Positions 58,905-64,000 of a DNA stretch of 64,000 nucleotides are shown here, one piece after another. The translations under genes and the position numbers were made by a program. The notes under the pieces are model-generated. The model searched no databases, was not told the DNA's origin, and was given only the letters and a program-made list of their open reading frames with translations. The DNA is from Dermatemys mawii (Eukaryota > Chordata > Testudines > Dermatemydidae), in NCBI GenBank assembly GCA_007922305.1, contig ML677365.1:12386533-12450532 (forward strand), written 5' to 3'. Within the stretch, counting starts at the first letter, position 1, and every line of letters starts with the position of its first letter.

Positions 58905-60150
58905 TCTGATTCGTAATCTAATAAGGAGGAACATGGTCCACCCTGACAATTGATGTAACACATCCAAACTATGTTGTATGTCATGATCTTGATGGACTTG
59001 TTTTTGAATAGGGGAAGAATGTGGAGAAAAGCATTTATGACAACAGACTGATGTGCAAGTGCTGTTCCTGTTGTGACTGGACTGTATGAGCACCCAAATG
59101 TGCTCCTCATCACAAAAAGGAAGCATCTGATGTTAATATGACTCTAGGGGTATTCTGGTTGAACAGGATTTCTGCACAAATTTTGGATGGATTCATCTAC
59201 CAGGTGAGTGACTATAGGACCTGACTGGGTACAGACACTTGCTTGTTGAGACTGTTTGTTGTGCATATAAGCAGTCCTGAGCCACCCGTGGAGACACTGA
59301 AGATGCAACCTGGCATTTTGTGTCACAAAAATGCAAGCTGCCATGTGTCCCAGAAGTTGAAGACATGTCTCTGCTGGAACTTGAGGGCTTATATACACTG
59401 TTTGTGTATAAGATTCTTTAGAGCAAGGAACCTGTCAAGCAACCTGCTCATTATCAAATCCAGAAGCTCTCCTATAAATAGAATTCATTGCATAGGGATC
59501 AAGACAGATTTCTTAAGATTTAAGAGCAGGCCTAGACTTCAGCACAGTAAAGTTGTTATTTGAAGTGCAGACCATACCACTTGAGGAGCCACTTGTTGAG
59601 GTAGGAGAAAACAGTTGTTCCTAGATAACAGAGGTAGACAGCTACAACTGCCATAATTTTTTAGAACACCCTTGCAGTGGATGACAGGCCAAAAGTTAGG
59701 ACCCAGTATTAGTACTGATTATGATTGAAAGTGAAACAAATACTTTTTTTGTGAGAAGGATTAATCGCTAATGGAATTAGACATCCTAATTCCAGGGAGG
59801 AAATTATAGCTCCTAGGGACACCATCCTGAAGAGCAGATGTCTGACATGGTTGTTCAGTTGTCTGAGACCTAGTAATGGCCTCCAACCTCCCTGGGTATC
59901 AGAAAATATCTTGAATAGAAAACCTTTTCCTCCATGTTGAAGTGGGACTGGTTCTATGGCTCCTAGATGTAGAAGTGATGAGTTCTCGTACATCAGCAGT
60001 TGCTTGGGAGAGAAGTCCCTGAAGAGGAAGGGGGAAGGAGATTGAAAGTGTGGGGTAGAGGTAAATTATACAATATAACCCAAGGTAATGGCCTCCAATA
60101 CCCATTTGTCTGATGTTATAGCCTCCTATGTGTAACAAAAAATAAGTCAT
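58905..60150 (-). pseudogene. DIRS copy 2 reverse transcriptase and RNase H remnants
   Basis: On -, 59993-59709 reads AIEPVPLQHGGKGFLFKIF, then GGWRPLLGLRQLNNHV and MVSLGAIISSLE. At about 59690-59600 VVAVYLCYLGTTVFSYLNK shows the YLDD box changed to YLNK. RNase H text follows as ILTSDASF (about 59125) and KIMTYNIVWMCYINCQGG (about 58990). It is equivalent in order to copy 1 but diverged, with many stops. Confidence 0.7.
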
Positions 60151-60199
60151 CAGGTATATTTAAGATATAGAGGTGAAATACAAGTGCAATGATGGGGGC

Positions 60200-60510
60200 A
60201 TAGGCGGTCAAGCCTAGTGGTCAAAATCAAGAGTCAAAACTGAAGACAGCATCAGGTACCAAGCCAAAGGTCAGAGTCTGATACCAAGCCAGTGGTCAAA
60301 GCTGGTTATGGTGTTGGGTGCCAAGCCAGAGATCACAGCTGGAGACAGCATCAGACATAAAGCTGAGAAGCAGGGACCTGGAATAGAGCAGGACAGCAGA
60401 ACTGGGAGTAGACAGGAGTCTGCGATAGGAGGACAGGAATCAGGAGCAGGTGGGAAGCAGAATCTAGGAGTAGGCAGGAATGTAGGACACAGGACTCAGG
60501 TAAGCAGGAG
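60200..60510. repeat. Degenerate minisatellite (CCAAGCC..GGTCA and CAGGAGT units)
   Basis: Repeated TACCAAGCCAGTGGTCA-like units at 60250-60350, then GGAGTAGACAGGA-like units to 60510. This lies inside the block separating the two parts of DIRS copy 2. Confidence 0.6.
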
Positions 60511-60599
60511 TAGTCCATAGTAGCTGTAGTTGTTACTTCCTGGTTTATATAGACTCCCTCAGTCAATTGGAGAGCTGGATGTTTCCCCTAATCAGGAGT

Positions 60600-62335
60600 T
60601 GTCAGGATTGCCTCCCCACTCTGAACTCTAGGGTACAGATGTGGGGACCTGCATGAAAAAAGAAATAACCCCCCCAAGCTTATTTTACCAACTTGGGTTA
60701 AAATGTTTTTCCCCAGAACACAACTTCTTCTGTGTCTGGAACTAACTGCTGCCACCACCAGACTCAATTTAGGGTAGTTTGGGACCCTTCTTTCCCTTTC
60801 CACTAACCCCCCAAACTTCTTCCTTCCCTGGGAAGCTTGAAAGAAAAAAAAAAAAAACCTCGCCTGCTCCTGCGAGACGTGCCCGATCCAAAACCAGGAT
60901 CTTACACAATGGAAAACAAGCAGTCAAAGTCTTAAAAGAAAGATTTTAATAAAAGAAAAGAAGAAAGGAATAAATCTCTTATAACCATCAATAGAACAGC
61001 ATCTACCATAATCAACAAAAGGATTCAGAAACCAAACCTCTCCCCCGAGGCAACTTTCTCCCACTGTTGATATCTCTGCTGAATCTTACAATATCAAGAA
61101 GCACCCAGCCAACCCTCACCACTGAGAACCCTCCAACTGATAAAAAGAAGGTAAACTTACTGACTACAGTACTTGATAGAATCTATAGTTACAGTGAAAG
61201 ACATAGCTGTGTTCATCCCATAGCCGAGGTGAACAGAGAGAGACCCAGAGAGAAACTGAAACTTAAAATCCTTTGTCTCCTGAGGAATTTCTCATTGGTC
61301 AGTTGTCCACCTCTCAGGTTACCTTTAGCTTAACCCCTTACAGGTAAACACTAATTCTAGGCTACTTCACACTTATGACAGGAGTTTTGGGGATAAGGCT
61401 CTCTGTGAACTAACCCTTCATTGGACCCTTTTCTGGTTAGTCAGTTCAGCTGCTGGATGGCAGTCACTGGGCCAAATTTGAGGTCCAGGATCCCCCACAA
61501 TAAGTATTAAGTAATGTTGTAACACAGAGCCTTCAGATCTGTAAAATGTTAGTTTAGCCAAATTAGAATTTAGGATAAATTAGCATAAGTAATAGGTAAA
61601 TCTGCTGGTCTTGTATCTGTATTTGTGATGTGCTGATGTTTTGAAAATAACTGGTGAGTTTGCATAATAATATCTATAAGAGCTCAATAGACACCACAAG
61701 ATGACTATTGGTAGCCAGTGTGAAATGTTAGAGACTTCCTTAAAGTAACTGCCGGTAACTCTGGCAACAAGGTGACATAAATATTAATGAGTACAAGAGT
61801 AATGAATTAGCCTATGAAAAATGGGGCATCCCAGAAGTAAATAGATGTGGAAGTTCAAATTAGGAAAGGGAGTTAAATCTTCCATAAATATGTATGACCC
61901 CAAGTGGACATCAGAGAAACACATTATAAAAGCTGTATCCCAGCCTGCATGCTTTGATGCTGTGGGAGACACCATTATGACAACCAAAGGTGATGATGAT
62001 GGTGAAAATGAGGATGAAGACTAGCACTTTAGGTTTTTCCACAAAGCATTGTGTAAGTAATGCAAATATTATATGCTCTATATTGGTCTCTCTCCTTTAC
62101 CAGACTGCAGTGTGTATATTGTTTGGTTGGTAAATAAAAGTAATTATTGTAGAAAGAGCACTACGCAGTCTCTGTTGTGCATGGTGGGGGCCCGCTTCCA
62201 CTGATAATCTCTCTACTGTAGTCGATGTTAGGGCTGAACTCTCACAGATTAAAGTAGGTGTAAACCCTCACTAGAGGGTGGCTAATTGGTTAAAGTAACC
62301 CATAACTACAGATAAGGCTACACACTCTTGATGAA
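60600..62335. mobile_element. Inserted LTR-like sequences in DIRS copy 2
   Basis: 60600 begins TGTCAGGATTGCCTCCCCAC and a TG...CA unit may end at 61499 (CCCCCACA). A second block, 61515-62310, begins TGTTGTAACACAGAGCC and has a TATA-like ATTATAAAAG near 61922 and AATAAAAG near 62133, the layout of a retroviral or ERV-like LTR. No coding domain is present. Matching target duplications were not found, so the boundaries are tentative. Confidence 0.35.
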
Positions 62336-62429
62336 ATAGATAGAGGTAGTGTCCAAATGGAGGAAGGGGGTTGCATCATGTAGCTGATAAAAACTGGTGT
62401 TTGGGTGGTCTGAACTCTTGACCAAACCA

Positions 62430-62723
62430 TCAAAACTGGCATTTGGGTGATGTTGATGGCTGGGTTAAAGCAGTGGAGATAGCTGCAGGCTTTTTCTTTG
62501 AAAACCTCAACCTCTGAGCAGGTGGTTCCAGTGACCTATGAAAGGCAGAAAACTGAGCAGAGTAGGATCTATATGCTGACTGAGACCTGCTAAACTTCTT
62601 TTCATTTATGGCCATATATATCCCTAAAGACCTAAGTGTTGCTCTAGAGCCCTTTAGGGTATGAAGTAAATCATCCATGCAATCTGTGAAAAGCTTCTGG
62701 CCAACAAAAGATAAATCTTTCAT
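62430..62723 (-). pseudogene. DIRS copy 2 gag-like fragment
   Basis: On - it encodes KDLSFVGQKLFTDCMDDLLH, TLKGSRATLRSLGIY and AFHRSLEPPAQRLRF. Parallel text (FEDQKLFSE, RTTLQNLGV) occurs in copy 1 at 29844-29506. Confidence 0.65.
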
Positions 62724-62724
62724 A

Positions 62725-63640
62725 GTATAGCCTATGGCCTTTTATTTTACTTGGCAGTAATGCAAGGAACCTAAAGAACTATATCCTGTATGATATTAGC
62801 ATAAGTAAAGAAAGCCTATGACCCTTGGATAGATAAAATGGCCTGAAAATTACTCTAGATTTTGGGGAATTGGAAATAGCTGGCTCAAGATGGGAACTGG
62901 TACATAACAATATCAGGCAACCGCAGGAATACTGAACTGACATTAGGCTTGACTATTTTAAGATAAAATTGCTGGCAGATGTTGAATCAAACTTACTTTA
63001 GCAATAGTTGATGTATAAGGTAATGACCTAAAAAGTATTAATATGCTAACGTATAGGATAAATACACTCTGATATTATTAGGGTTAAGAAATTAGATATG
63101 GATATCGGGGGGCTAGGCATCTGAATGTTCATGATAATCCTAATCTCTATAATAAAACAGACCACCATATAGCAGGGGCAAGCTTTCCATCACTGATTCT
63201 TCAGCTCTTCATTTATTATCTACCACCAATCTTCAGGCACTGGTGTCTGGACCATCAGACTCATTTGGCATGCCAGGGACTGGGCTGATCTTTTGTCTCG
63301 TAACACCAGATCCTCAAAGAAAGTTATGAGTATGTAAGTATATGAGCCTATGCAAGAAATGAGACTGAAGATATCCCCACTACAATATGACTGCTATTTG
63401 TTTATGTGGTTTGGAGTTTTCTTGTCTTTACTGATTGTGTTAATAAAAGTGGTTAAGGCTTTGCTTTGCCCTCAGCACAACAGTCTTTGCCATATACCCT
63501 CAGTTTCCCTACAAGACACTGAACTTGCTAGTTAATTCTGTTGTGTCTGATTCTGGAACTAGAACCCAATTATACCCAGCTCATTAAATCAGTATCAACT
63601 GGGAAACAATACAATTATAACCCATTAAAGAATCAGGCTA
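62725..63640. other. Probable insertion splitting the DIRS copy 2 gag
   Basis: About 0.9 kb without DIRS similarity lies between the two gag pieces, which are contiguous in copy 1. It has AATAAAACAG near 63150 and AATAAAAG near 63442, LTR-like features, but no ends could be defined. Confidence 0.35.
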
Positions 63641-63815
63641 CAACAGTTGATTGTACATCCCATGGAAACCCAGTCAACTGAAGCCATGAAGCTTGTCTCA
63701 TCACTATTATGGTGGAAATAGACCTGGTTGCAGTGTCCAGAGCAATGAGTGACGCCTGCACTATAGTTTTTACCAAAAGTTGGCCTCCTTTATTATGGCA
63801 CTGAACCATTCTCAA
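63633..63815 (-). pseudogene. DIRS copy 2 gag-like fragment, upstream part
   Basis: On - it reads QASLIALDTATRSIST and VMRQASWLQLTGFPWDVQS, parallel to QASLNSMDTAACSIAT and HWASWLHLAGFLREVQA in copy 1. The upstream region continues out of the window. Confidence 0.6.
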
Positions 63816-64000
63816 TGTTCCTGAGGTAAATGATCAACAAAAGCATTAAATGTTTCAGAGTTAAGGTAGTCGTATTTTGACATCAGCGCCTGGTGGTTAG
63901 CTACCCTGAACTGAAGAGTTGCTGATGAATAGCTCTTACAACCAAATAGGTCCAGATGGTTCTAGTCCATATTATAAGGGGTAATATGGTGCCTTCCCCT

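Larger units (their letters stand above)
58365..64000 (-). mobile_element. DIRS-type retrotransposon, copy 2, with nested insertions, runs off the window
   Basis: The left terminus 58365-58440 contains CTTCAAGTAATGCCCCTGTG and GGTTCTCCACTTTAGG, inverted relative to the right end of copy 1. Reading leftward from 60150 on -, RT, RNase H and C-terminal text follow. The gag-like region lies at 62723-62430 and 63815-63633. Compared with copy 1 the order is interrupted by about 2.2 kb (60140-62335) and 0.9 kb (62725-63640). The 5' end is beyond the window. Confidence 0.65.

Noticed and set aside
1..64000. CRISPR array, prokaryotic defence or operon
   Set aside because: No regularly spaced identical repeats or gene clusters. 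All repeats are eukaryotic transposons or microsatellites.

Overview
The window looks like eukaryotic, amniote DNA, most probably from a turtle. The composition is AT-rich, there are no operons or ribosome-binding sites, and nearly everything recognisable is a decayed transposable element of a kind common in sauropsid (especially chelonian) genomes: CR1 LINEs with the ATTCTATGATTCTATGA tail or the inverted (TTATGTTC) tail, two PIF/Harbinger DNA transposons, DIRS-type tyrosine-recombinase retrotransposons, Penelope-like elements, an RTE-like and a jockey-like LINE, hAT and other MITEs, MIR-like SINEs and two solo LTRs. The turtle assignment is by recognition of these families, not by a search.

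Layout: 1-4.9 kb holds a CR1 fragment and otherwise unassigned DNA. 4.9-8.9 kb is a nearly complete Harbinger element (Harbinger-1) with a HARBI1-like transposase on + and a Myb/SANT-like partner gene on -. 11.7-17.6 kb carries Penelope, CR1/SINE, MITE and hAT pieces. 22-26.3 kb is a LINE cluster with a Penelope-derived foldback inserted in it. 27-31.6 kb is a DIRS element on the - strand. 31.6-43 kb is AT-rich and mostly featureless. 43-48.4 kb has a GC minisatellite, MITE, Penelope and CR1 pieces and a solo LTR. 49.2-53.7 kb is a second, different Harbinger element (Harbinger-2), abutted by a CR1 with reverse transcriptase remnants (53.7-55.0 kb). 57.0-57.7 kb is a solo LTR with perfect 5-bp target duplication. 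From 58.4 kb to the end is a second DIRS copy with two apparent nested insertions.

I found no host protein-coding exon, tRNA or rRNA that I can support. The window is best read as intergenic or deep intronic. In each Harbinger element the two genes are convergent and, by analogy with the family, the transposase would cut DNA while the Myb-like protein would bind element ends and import the transposase. Harbinger-1 keeps the catalytic acids but has one frameshift. Harbinger-2 has a long open frame but has lost the DGTH aspartate, the HD aspartate and the DDE glutamate.

The most interesting signals are structural. They include a 52-bp near-perfect palindrome created inside the DIRS gene, a 44-bp exact inverted copy used as filler DNA inside a CR1 540 bp away, a Penelope-derived foldback with target-site duplication, and the catalytically dead but long-open Harbinger-2 transposase. 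No new defence or other novel host system was found.
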